Positions 34,727 through 43,789 of a stretch of 64,000 nt of DNA are shown here, in pieces. Each line of letters opens with the position of its first letter. The first letter of the stretch is position 1. Made by a program: the position numbers and the translations under genes. Location: the NCBI GenBank assembly GCA_016704445.1, contig JADJAE010000042.1:22915-86914 (forward strand), read 5' to 3'. Below the pieces are notes generated by a model, which ran no database searches, was not told the origin of the DNA, and saw nothing but the letters and a program-made list of their open reading frames with translations. This DNA is from Deltaproteobacteria bacterium. Lineage in GTDB: Bacteria > Myxococcota_A > Polyangia > Polyangiales > Ga0077539.

Positions 34727-34896
34727 CGCGCGGAAGGGCTGCGCGGCCCCACTCGTTCGTCGAGCGGGCTCGCGCAGCGGCTCCGGGGACCGACTCGTTC
34801 GTCGAGTGAGCTCGCGCAGCGGCTCCGCGGCCCGACTCGTCCGTCGAGTGGGCCCGCGCAACGGCTCTGCGGCCCGACCCGTTCGTCTGGTGCGCT
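34727..34896. repeat. four tandem copies of a 42-base unit
   Basis: Units start at about 34727, 34771, 34813 and 34855; the last three are exactly 42 bases apart. Each begins CGCGCAGCGGCTC or similar and contains ACTCGTTCGTCGAGTG. The first copy is two bases longer. The unit length is a multiple of three, but neither strand carries a credible gene here, so this is non-coding repeat DNA between two same-strand genes. Confidence 0.85.
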
Positions 34897-35096
34897 CCGT
34901 GCGCGGTGAGAGAAGAACCGCAAGGGCGCAAGGGTCGCAAGGGCTCGAAGGCATGGGCAGTGGAACGCTCGCGCTCTTCGCCGCGTCCCCCCTTCAGGGC
35001 CCAACGATCTCCTCCTCCTGCTCCTCCTCCAGCCTGCTCCTCCTCCTTTGCGACCCTTGCGCCCTTGCGGTTCTTCTCTCACCGCGCACGGAGCGC
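34892..35096. repeat. 49-bp perfect inverted repeat around a 107-base spacer
   Basis: Bases 34892-34940 are the exact reverse complement of 35048-35096, all 49 positions. The left arm begins GCGCTCCGTGCGCGGTGAG and ends AAGGGTCGCAA. The spacer (34941-35047) has no open gene and a CTCCTC-rich stretch. The left arm overlaps the end of the 42-base repeat array. No transposase or target-site duplication is visible; a small non-autonomous element or a recombination-derived repeat are both possible. Confidence 0.9.
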
Positions 35097-35161
35097 CCGA
35101 CCGTCTCGACCCATCAAGTCTCCTGTGTCGAGGTACTGGTGCGCTCCTAGCGAAGCCGTCG

Positions 35162-36847
35162 TCACCCCAGCAGGTAAGCCACGCCGCTGCGGGAGACCCG
35201 GTAGAAGGGCTCTCCGCGCGCTCGCAGCGCCGCCTCGGCCGCGGCGGAGCCCTGCGCCGTGAGGTGCGCGGTGTGGGCGCGCACGGTCTCCAGCCGCCGC
35301 CGCGCGTTGTTGCGCTGCGCCGACGCGAGCAGGGCGTTCTCCTCCGCGCCCGGTGCAAATGGCTGGGTGAAGAAGGCCAGCACCTTGTCGACCGCGCGCC
35401 GCGGCAGCGCCGTGGGGATCTCGTCGGCCACCGGCAGCAGCACCCACGTCACCGTCCCCGCCGACGGGGGCGGCAGCGGCGGCAGCGGCAGGAACCTCGC
35501 CGTCACCACCACCATGGCCTGCCCCCGCTCCAGCGCGTCGCCCACCTCGTGGAAGTCCGTCGCCGACTGCCACTGCACCCGCGACCCGAGCTCCAGCAGC
35601 CGCGGCTGCGCGCCCCGGGTGAGCTCGAGGGTCTCCGTGGTCCGGGTGGCCTCCCCCGTCGCCACGGCGAGCTGCACCGACTCGCCGCGCTCGGAGAGGG
35701 CGCGGGCGAGGGAGATCCAGAGCTCGACGAGGCGGTCGAGGACGTCGCCCAGCACCAGGTCGACCTCCTCGCCCTGCGCGTGGGCCGCGGGCAGGTAGTT
35801 GTCGAGCACCACCCGCACCCGCCGCCGCACCACCGGGACCGTCTCCGGCTGCCGCACCTGCAGGTGCCCGAGCTTCACGCTGAGCTTCCAGTGGATGCGC
35901 CGCGTGTCGTCGCCCGCCATGTACTCCCGCACGCGAAACCAGTCCTCCGTCGGCGCTCGGCGCAGCACCGAGAGTACGCCCTCCTGCGGGGCGAGGGTGC
36001 GCGGCGTCGACGCGAGCGCCACCGGGTAGAGCCGTGGGAGCACCCGCAGCCGGGCCTCGGCGGCCTGCGCGATGGCGACGCGGGTGAGCCCGAAGAGGTC
36101 GGTGAAGGCCACGCTCGCCGGGGGGATGCGGTAGTCCCCGCGCGGCGTGCGGTGCAGCGGTCGCGCGAGGGTCACCCGGCGCATGGAGACCGCCGCCCCG
36201 ACGACGTGTCGGCTCTCCGTGGCGAGCCGCGCGGGCAGCCGCTGGTAGACCTGCACCACGAAGCCCCAGGGGACCGGGACGCGCTCGAAGTGGAAGATCT
36301 CCTCGACGCTCTCGCCGGACTCCACCACCACCGGGACGAACTCGCGCCCGATGACGCCGCCGCGGGCGGCGAGGCGCTCCTCGTAGCGCTGCGCGACGAA
36401 GGTGCTCAGCAGCACACCCACGGTGACCACGGCGTAGAGGGTGCTGAGCCCGAGCACGGCGATGATCCCGAGCTCGGCGAACTTGAGGGTGAGCGAGAGC
36501 ACCACCGCGGCGAGCGCGCCGAAGAAGAGCCCGAGGCCCTTGTCGGTCATCACCCGGGTGTGCCGCAGCACGCTCTCCAGCAGCGCGCGGGCGGAGGGCG
36601 CGGCGTCGGTGAGGGAGAGCTCCCGGCGCACCTTCACGAAGACGCACACGCCCTGCACCACCAGCAGCGGGAGCAGCACCACCGAGGCGCGCTCGATGAG
36701 CCTCGGGAGGGTCTCGCTCACCTGCGAGACCTCCGCGAAGAAGCCCGCGAGGCCGCCCGCGATGAAGGGCAGCGCCGCGAGCAGGGTCGTGTGGAAGAGC
36801 ACCCGCGCCACGAGCAGCGCCCCGCTCCTGGCGCGCGGCGCGCTCAT
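35162..36847 (-). CDS. DUF58 domain membrane protein (MoxR partner)
   Basis: A 561-aa protein starting at ATG 36845-36847 and overlapping the upstream moxR stop as ATGA. Several hydrophobic helices lie in the first 240 residues (ARVLFHTTLLAALPFIAGG and around LGLFFGALAAVVL). The DUF58 domain follows, with its signature EYMAGDDTRRIHWKLSVK. MoxR-DUF58 pairs are conserved in bacteria; the ATPase is thought to act as a chaperone for the DUF58/vWA-type partner in envelope or enzyme maturation. The C-terminal 90 residues are a variable tail. It is longer than usual because of the N-terminal membrane part. Confidence 0.85.
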   Translation of the reverse strand: MSAPRARSGALLVARVLFHTTLLAALPFIAGGLAGFFAEVSQVSETLPRLIERASVVLLPLLVVQGVCVFVKVRRELSLTDAAPSARALLESVLRHTRVMTDKGLGLFFGALAAVVLSLTLKFAELGIIAVLGLSTLYAVVTVGVLLSTFVAQRYEERLAARGGVIGREFVPVVVESGESVEEIFHFERVPVPWGFVVQVYQRLPARLATESRHVVGAAVSMRRVTLARPLHRTPRGDYRIPPASVAFTDLFGLTRVAIAQAAEARLRVLPRLYPVALASTPRTLAPQEGVLSVLRRAPTEDWFRVREYMAGDDTRRIHWKLSVKLGHLQVRQPETVPVVRRRVRVVLDNYLPAAHAQGEEVDLVLGDVLDRLVELWISLARALSERGESVQLAVATGEATRTTETLELTRGAQPRLLELGSRVQWQSATDFHEVGDALERGQAMVVVTARFLPLPPLPPPSAGTVTWVLLPVADEIPTALPRRAVDKVLAFFTQPFAPGAEENALLASAQRNNARRRLETVRAHTAHLTAQGSAAAEAALRARGEPFYRVSRSGVAYLLG

Positions 36848-37834
36848 CGCGGCACGGCCACCCGGTGCAGCGCCTCGACGACGAACTCCCGCCCCGCGCG
36901 CCCGTCCGCGAGCAGCACGCGGTGGCCCATGACGTCCGGGGCGACGGTCTGCACGTCCTCGGCGACGACGTAGTCGCGGCCTCGCAGCATCGCCCTGGCC
37001 TGCGCCGCGCGCGCGAGCTGGATGGTGGAGCGCGGTGAGATCGACTGCAGGTTGCGCGGGTCGCCGCGTAGCGACTGCACCACGGCGACGGTGTAGCGCT
37101 TGAGCTCGTCGCTCAGGAAGATCATCGGGACCGTGCGCTGCCAGCCGAGGAAGTCGTCGCGGGTAATGACCGGCTGGAGGCTGCGCGAGGGGGGCGTCGG
37201 GCTGCAGGTGCACGTTGAGCATGTGCACCTCCGCGGCCTCGGCGGGGTAGCCGAGGGAGAGCATCACCATGAAGCGGTCGAGCTGCGCCGCGGGGAGGGC
37301 GTAGGTGCCCTCGTGGTCGAGCGGGTTCATGGTGGCGATGACCTGGAAGGGCTCGTCGAGCTTGTGGGTCTCGCCCTCGACGGTGACCTGCCGCTCCTCC
37401 ATCACCTCCAGCAGCGCGCTCTGGGTCTTCGGCGGCGCGCGGTTGATCTCGTCGGCGAGCAGCAGGTTGGTGAACACCGGCCCCCGCTGGAACTCGAACA
37501 CCCGCCGGCGCATGTCGAAGACGTTGGACCCGGTGACGTCCATGGGCAGCAGGTCGGGCGTGAACTGGATGCGCTTGAACACGCACGCCATGGAGGCCGC
37601 GACGCTGCGCGCGAGCATGGTCTTGCCGACCCCCGGGACGTCGCGCAGCAGCACGTGGCCCCGCGCCGTCATGGCCACGAGCAGCCGCGCGATCACGTCG
37701 TCCTTGCCGACGATGACCCGGCGCACGTTGTCCATCACCAGATCGAACTGCTGCTGCACGCGCCCGATGGAGCGAGCCACGCTGTCGCGCTGCGCATCCG
37801 CGCCCCCCCCAAGGCCCGCCGTGGTCTCGCTCAT
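36844..37834 (-). CDS. MoxR family AAA+ ATPase (single-base frameshift in this sequence)
   Basis: Two frames make one 329-aa MoxR protein. Frame one (from ATG 37834) carries Walker A DVPGVGKTMLARSVA, Walker B LLLADEINRAPPKTQ, the EERQVTVEG loop and ATMNPLDHEGTY. Frame two carries the C-terminal lid, RDDFLGWQRTVPMIFLSDEL to VEALHRVAVPR. They join at a run of six G (37189-37194). Reading five G gives a continuous QPDAPSRSLQPVITR, so one inserted base explains the break. The locus length of 991 bases fits this (990 would be in frame). It is coupled to the DUF58 gene by ATGA. I treat it as an intact gene with a consensus error. Confidence 0.88.
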
Positions 37835-37860
37835 CGCTGTTGCGGCGGATGGTACCGCGC

Positions 37861-38811
37861 TTAACCCGCCAGGAAGAACGACCGCAGCCGATCGAGGAGC
37901 CGCTGCTGCCGCGAGCGCCGCGCCGTGCGGTAGGTCTCCAGCCAGCGGTCGACCTCGTCCTGCGAGACGCCCCAGGCGTCGGCGTAGGCCCGCACCACCC
38001 GCACCTCGCTGGGGTCCGCCACGCCGTCGGAGTAGGCGAGCTGGGCCATCAGCGACACGAGGCCCTCGCGCCGCTCGACGGGCACCCGCGCGGCGATCTC
38101 GACCGGGCGATGCACCCGGAGCTCCTCGTTCGACAGCGGCGCGAGGCCCTCGGCCTTCAGGAAGGCCTCCACCAGCGGCATCTCCCTCGGGTCGCGCTGC
38201 CCGTCGGCCATCAGCACGCTCACCAGCGCCAGCAGCATCGCGCGGCGGTCGTCGGCGATCGTCGCCGCGGGCCTCGCCGCCCCGGCCCCGCGCGCCTCGG
38301 GCGTCGCCCTCGACACCGCCCCAGACAGGAACCCGGTCCCCCCGTCGAGGCTCGTGTCCACCGGCAGCCCCAGCGCGTACCGCCCCGCGAGCGCCGCGAG
38401 GTCACCCTCGCCGAAGGCCCGCTGGACGAAGCCCGCGAGCTCGTCGTCCCCCTCGTCGGCCATGAGCGCGCGCACGGCCCGCTCCAGCGTCGCGACCTCG
38501 CCCAGCTCGGCGCCCGGGCGCACCCGCTCCATCGCAGCGCTCGCTCCGCAGCTACGGCACACGTGCGCGGCGACCTCGCCCTCGTCGAGGAGCTTCGCGC
38601 AGCAAGGGCACTCCCCGATGGGCCTCGGAGCGCGCAGCGAGGCGGTCCCAGGCGTCACGCGCCCCGCGTGCTCCGCGCCGCACAGCCGACACCGCGCCTC
38701 CGCGGGGAGCCCCAGCGCCGTCGCGGGCATCGCCGGGTCGTACAGCTCCAGCCAGACGCCACGGGTGCGGCACTCGGGGCACTCCGAGGTGAGTTCGACC
38801 TGCGCGCGCAC
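37861..38811 (-). CDS. zinc-ribbon plus TerB-like domain protein
   Basis: A 316-aa soluble protein. Three CxxC pairs in the first 95 residues (CPEC, CRLC, CPCC and CRSC) predict zinc ribbons. Two alpha-helical TerB-like stretches follow: ATLERAVRALMADEG and ALVSVLMADGQRDPREMPLVEAFLKAEG, the latter repeated in style as SLMAQLAYSDGVADPSEVRVV. The acidic D-G-x-x-D-P pattern is that of the tellurite-resistance TerB fold, which in other proteins binds metal or partners. The start is GTG 38809-38811. It is transcribed after the giant TPR gene, 21 bases downstream. Function unknown. Confidence 0.72.
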   Translation of the reverse strand: MRAQVELTSECPECRTRGVWLELYDPAMPATALGLPAEARCRLCGAEHAGRVTPGTASLRAPRPIGECPCCAKLLDEGEVAAHVCRSCGASAAMERVRPGAELGEVATLERAVRALMADEGDDELAGFVQRAFGEGDLAALAGRYALGLPVDTSLDGGTGFLSGAVSRATPEARGAGAARPAATIADDRRAMLLALVSVLMADGQRDPREMPLVEAFLKAEGLAPLSNEELRVHRPVEIAARVPVERREGLVSLMAQLAYSDGVADPSEVRVVRAYADAWGVSQDEVDRWLETYRTARRSRQQRLLDRLRSFFLAG

Positions 38812-38832
38812 GAGCGGTCCGCGGCCCCGACC

Positions 38833-41800
38833 TTAGCGGGACTCCGTGGGAGCGGGTCGGGAGGACACGCGCCGCCGACGGCCGTCGGAGTTGGGCCATC
38901 GCAGCATCAGGTACTCCTCGCTCACGGCGAAGCGCAGCAGGTCGCGCAGCGGCTCCCACTCGACCAGCGCCCAGGAGAGCGAGCGCGGAACCTCCAACGG
39001 CGCGCTGGCGAGCAGCCACCGCGAGGCCTCGAAGAAGTCGCCGGACACCAGCAGCCCGGCGCGGGCCCTCGCCTGGTCGATCACCGCGCGCCACCGGGCG
39101 GGCGTGAAGGAGGGTCCGAGCTCCTCGACGTAGGCGCGGAGCTGGCGGTGCAGGCGCGTCGGCGTGGCGTCCATGAGCTGCGCCGCGGCGGCCGCGACCG
39201 AGGGCTCGACCCGCTCGGTCATCGGCGCGCCGAACGCGAAGGTGAGCGCCCGCACCATGCGATCGGCCACCTCGGGCGAGAGCGCCGTGAGGGGCAGGTG
39301 CCCGACGCGGGCGCCCTCGAGGTGGAAGCCCAGGGCGAAGTGCCCGGCGGGCGTGTCCGTCGCCTGCTCGAGGGACATCACCAGCGACGCGGGCGTCGTC
39401 GCCACGGAGAGGGTCGGCGCCGCGATGGGCCCGTCGCGCAGCAGGAGCGCCGTCGTGCGCGGGAGCTGGAGCAGCCGGAGCGCCGCCTGGAAGGGCCGGA
39501 GCACCGCGGAGGTCGGGGCGAGGCGGTAGCCCTCGTCGCGGAGGGCGGAGCGCTGGAGCTCGCGGCGCCAGGTCACGCCGACGCTCTCCCAGAGCAGGGC
39601 GCCGAGCTCCGCGAAGGGGCCGAGGCGCGTCGGGAGCAGCACCCGCGCGACGCCGTCCGGCGGGTCTTCGAGCTCCACCGGGTGCAGCGGATGCAGCTCC
39701 AGGGCGTCGCCCCGCAGCACCGAGCGCACCTGCGTGAGCCCGAGCGTCTCGCCCCGCTGGTCAGCCTGCGTGGCGAGCGCGATGAGCGCGTCGAGGGCGT
39801 CGAGTCGGGTCGGGTCGGCGTCGAAGCGCGCCCGCTGTATCACCACCGCTTCGTGGGCCCGCTCGGGGTCCGCGGCCAGCCGCTCGGCGAGGATCACGGC
39901 GGCCTCGTCGTCGTGGCGCGCCATGCGCTCGCGCAGGACCCCCTCCGGGTCGGCGCCCGTCACGCTCGCTGCAGGCTCCTGCGCTGCAGGAGCCTGGGGT
40001 TCCTGCGCCGCAGGAGCCTCGGGCTTCGGGCTGGGGCGCCGCGCGGCCACCGGCTGGATCGAGGTGATGAGGAAGGAGTCCACCTCGCCCTCCTCCCGAC
40101 CGTAGGCCTCGAGCCTCGGCTGCAGCGTCTGCGGAACGACGATCGGCGGAGCCTCGACGCCGCTCGCCTTCGTCGGAGCGAGGGTGACTGGCTTCGGCTC
40201 GGCGACGAAGGAGATCCACTCGTGGCCCTCCTTCGGAGGGCGAGACGGAGCGACCGGCGCGGGCGTCGGGGCCATGGCGCGCTCCAGGCCGTCAGCCGAA
40301 AGGTCGTCGTCGAGGACCAGCTCCAGCGTGGCCCCGCGCGACGGAGGCCGCGTCGGGTTCGGGTTCGGGGTCGGGGTCGGCGGCGGAGGCGGGGTCGACG
40401 AGAGCGCGGACGACGCGCGCAGCGCCCGCTGCAGCTCGGGCGGAACCGAAGCGCGGCCGATCATCTCCAGCACGGTGCTGCGGGCGATGCGGGGCGCCTC
40501 GTGCTGGCGCAGGTAGAGCTCGATGGCAGCGACGGCCCGATCATGGTCGTGGGCTTCGGTGAGGGCGCAGTCCAGGGCCTGCAACGCGTGAACGCCGCGG
40601 ACCGAGTCGTCCCAGGCCTGCTGCGCGGAGGTGAGCTCGCCGTCGACCAGGGCGTGGATCGCCTCCGTGGCCGCGGCGGGGTGCGTCGCCCGCAGCGCGT
40701 GGGAGCGTTCGATCACCCGATCCCAGAGCGCGCGAGAGCGGCTGACCTGCCAGGCCTGGACCTCGAAGCCGAGCGCCCGCTCGGCCGACTTGAGCCGCGA
40801 GCGCGCGATCTCCGCGCAGCGCAGCAGAAACTGCAGCTTCGCCTCGGACGAGGGCGCCTCCGCCGCGAGGATCTCGAAGGCCTCGAGCAGCGGCTCCCAG
40901 CGCCCGGACGCCCCGGCCATGCGCTCGATCGCGTGCAGCGGCGCACCGATGGTCCGCAGCTCACGGAAGAGCGCGAGCTGCGCCTCGAGGGCCTCCGCGG
41001 CGCGCCCGCCGTGCTCCAGCGCCAGCGCGCGGCGGTAGTGCAGCGCCTGCCGACCGTGCACCCCAGCGGCCACGCCCGAGGCGTCGTCGTAGATCGCGAG
41101 CAGCCCGTCGAGCTGTCCCGAGCGCCGTCCGATGAGGTCCGCGTCCTGGAGCACGTCCGAGGTGTCAGCCTCCGCGCGCAAGGCGTCGCGGAGGAACTCC
41201 AGCGCCCCTTCTCCGTCCCCCTGGAGGTCCCACGCCACGCGCGCCGCGCAGCGCAGCCGCAGCCCTGCGCCCGGTTCGGATCCCCTGGCCGCCGCCCAGC
41301 GGGAGAGCCATCGGAGGGACACCTGCGGCAGCCCGTTGGCCACGGCGCACCGCACCCAGCGCCCCTGGGCGGCGTCGTCCGTCGCTCCGTCGGCGAGGGC
41401 GTCGAGCTCCTCCTCCTTCGCTCGCCCGCGTGGGGCCCGCGCACCCTGGCGCCCAGCGCACCGATGGCGTCGCCCGCGGCCTCGCGCAGCCCGACGAGCC
41501 GGGCGATCCACGCGGGGTCTGGCGAGTCGCTCGCGGCGATCGCGATCTCCAGTCGGCGCACCAGCACGTCGCCGTGCGGGCGAGAGAGGGCGAGCTCCGC
41601 GAGAGCCGGGTCCGCGAGGAGCCCCGCGTCCGTCGCGGCGTCGAGCACGTGGTGGACGGCCGTCTCGTCGCCGAGCGCCGCGAGCCTCGCGACGGCGCCG
41701 CGAACCAGCGAGGCGAGCTCCGGGAGCCGGGCGCACGACCGCAGCGCCGCTCGGATGGCCGCCACCACCTCGGCCCCGTCGTCACCGAGCCGGGTGAGCC

Positions 41801-43787
41801 CTGCGAACGCGAACACCGCCTCCGGGGACCACGGCGCGGCCTCGACGAAGCGCCGCGCCACGGCGAGGCCCTCCCCGGAGTGCCCGGGGACGCCATCAGG
41901 GCGCGGGTGCGGAGCGAGAGCAGCGTGACGCTATCGCCGACGAGGTGGTGCAGCCGCCGCAGCCGATCGCCCCGCCCCGCCGAGGGGACGGGCTCCTCCG
42001 TCGCAGCCCCGAGGGCCTCGAAGGCCCCGCTGCGCACGCCCACGAAGCGGAGCAGGATGTCTCGCTCGGTCGGCTCCTGGCTCGCCATCGCGACGGCGCG
42101 GATCGCGTCGCGCGTCAGCTCAGCGTCCGCGCGCTGCTCCGCGAGGGCCGCGAGGGCTGCCGCGGCGGTCGTGTCGCCCGGCAGGTCTTCGAGGAAGAGC
42201 CGGAGCAGCTCTACGGCGTCGGAGCCCCCTCCCGCGGAGAGCCTCGGGGAGGGTGAGGCACTCCAGCAGGGCCTCGCGCCGCGTGGGAGCGAGCTCGCAG
42301 CGGGTCGCCAGCCTGCGGAGCACGGCCGCGAGCGTGGCCCGATCGGCGGAGCGTCGTGCGGCTCGCACCCAGAGCGCCGCCGCCCCGGCGTGGTGGAGCG
42401 AGAGGCCCGCCAGCGTCTCCAGCGCCGAGCCCGCCGCGGCCATCGCGCCGGGCGTCGAGGCGCAGCGCGCCACCGCCTCGTCGACCCGACCCTCGCGCGA
42501 CTCCGCGGCGGCCGCGGCCAGCGACCCGAACTCCGTCTCCGCCTGCGCCACCTGACGCGCGGCGCCTTCGTAGACGCGCCCGAGCCCCTCGAATGCCTCG
42601 GGCACCGCGCCCTCGATGCTCGCGTACGCGCTCTCCGCGGCGGCGAGGTCGCCGGCGGCCTCCTCCAGCGCGCCGAGCCACAGCAGCAGCTCTCGTCGCC
42701 GCGCGGGGCTGAGCTCGGGCGTGCGCACCAGGCCCCATACGGCGTCTCTCGTCGCGCCCTCGACGGTCGGCTCGGCGGCCAGGGCGCGCAGCAGCGCCAG
42801 CGCCTCGGCGTCGTCAGGCTGGGCCCTCAGCCCCTCCACCAGCGCCCTCGTGGCCAGCAGCGGGTCGTGCGGCAGCTCCATCGCGGCGACGCCCTTCCAG
42901 GCCGCGGCGCGAGACGACTCCGGCGCCGACCACGCATCGATCCGGAGCCTCACCGCGAGCTCCGCGCTGCGACCCCGATCGGCCAGCAGGTCGCGCAGCG
43001 TCTCCCGGGCGCTCGCTGCGTCGGGTCCCGGGAGGAGCGCCCGTAGCGTCCACACCGCCAGCGCATCGGCCTCGCCGGTGGCCAGCTCGGTGGCGCGATG
43101 CAGGCTCGCGTCGCCGCCTGCGAGGTAGGCGCGCGCGGCGTCCTCGAGCGCGACGTACATCGCCGCCCCGGACCGTCCGCAGGCACGGAGCGCGTCGACG
43201 AGCCGGTCGGCGCCGCGGGCGCCCTGCGCGTGGATCCACGCGTCCAGAGAGAGCGAGCGACAGGCCTCCGTCTCCCCGTCGCGCTGCGCCTTCTCCGCCG
43301 CGGAGGCCAGCACCTCCTCGCACTCCGCGGAGCGAGCGAGGTACGCCGCGGCGACGCGAGACGGATCGCCCTCCCTCGCGAAGCGCCGAGCGTCCTCGGG
43401 CGAGCCCGCCGCGGCCCAGCGGCTCCAGGCCACCGCGCGACGTTCGGGCGTGTCGTCGTGGGCAGCGAGCGCCTCCGCGGCGCGGGCGGCGTCGGTCCAG
43501 CGGCCGGTCTCGATGTACAGGGCCAGCAGGCGCTCGATGGCCGAGGGCGTCGGGGCGCTCTCCCGGGCCAGCGCGTCGCGCTCCAGCCCCACCGAACCCG
43601 TGGTCGACCACGCCTCCGCGAGCCTCGCGGCGGCCTCCTCACGGGCCTCCTCGCTGGTCGCTCGCTCGCTCACCCCGAGCAGCCGCAGCACCTCCAGGAG
43701 CGATCCGTCGCCCGGCTCGGACGATCCCTCCAGCTCAAAGGGGCCGAGCGGTGCGAAGCCCTCGTCGTCCAACGCCGCCGCGGTCAT
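38833..43787 (-). CDS. giant TPR-like helical repeat protein, about 1651 aa (three single-base frameshifts in this sequence)
   Basis: Four overlapping open segments on this strand are pieces of one protein. It starts at ATG 43787, two bases after the upstream TPR gene, and ends at 38833. The joins are: GGGG at 42246-42249 (one base too many), GGGG at 41886-41889 (one too few) and GGGG at 41432-41435 (one too few). With these corrections the locus is 4956 bases, exactly in frame. The product is Ala/Arg/Glu-rich with helix-turn-helix units typical of TPR repeats over most of its length. A Pro-rich linker with EAPAAQEPQAPAAQEP lies at about 39960-40020. The C-terminal 400 residues are a globular domain. 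No signal peptide is present. Function unknown. Confidence 0.72.
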
Positions 43788-43789
43788 CG

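Noticed and set aside
34727..35096. A CRISPR array
   Set aside because: The 42-base units are contiguous without unique spacers, there are only four, and no cas genes are near.
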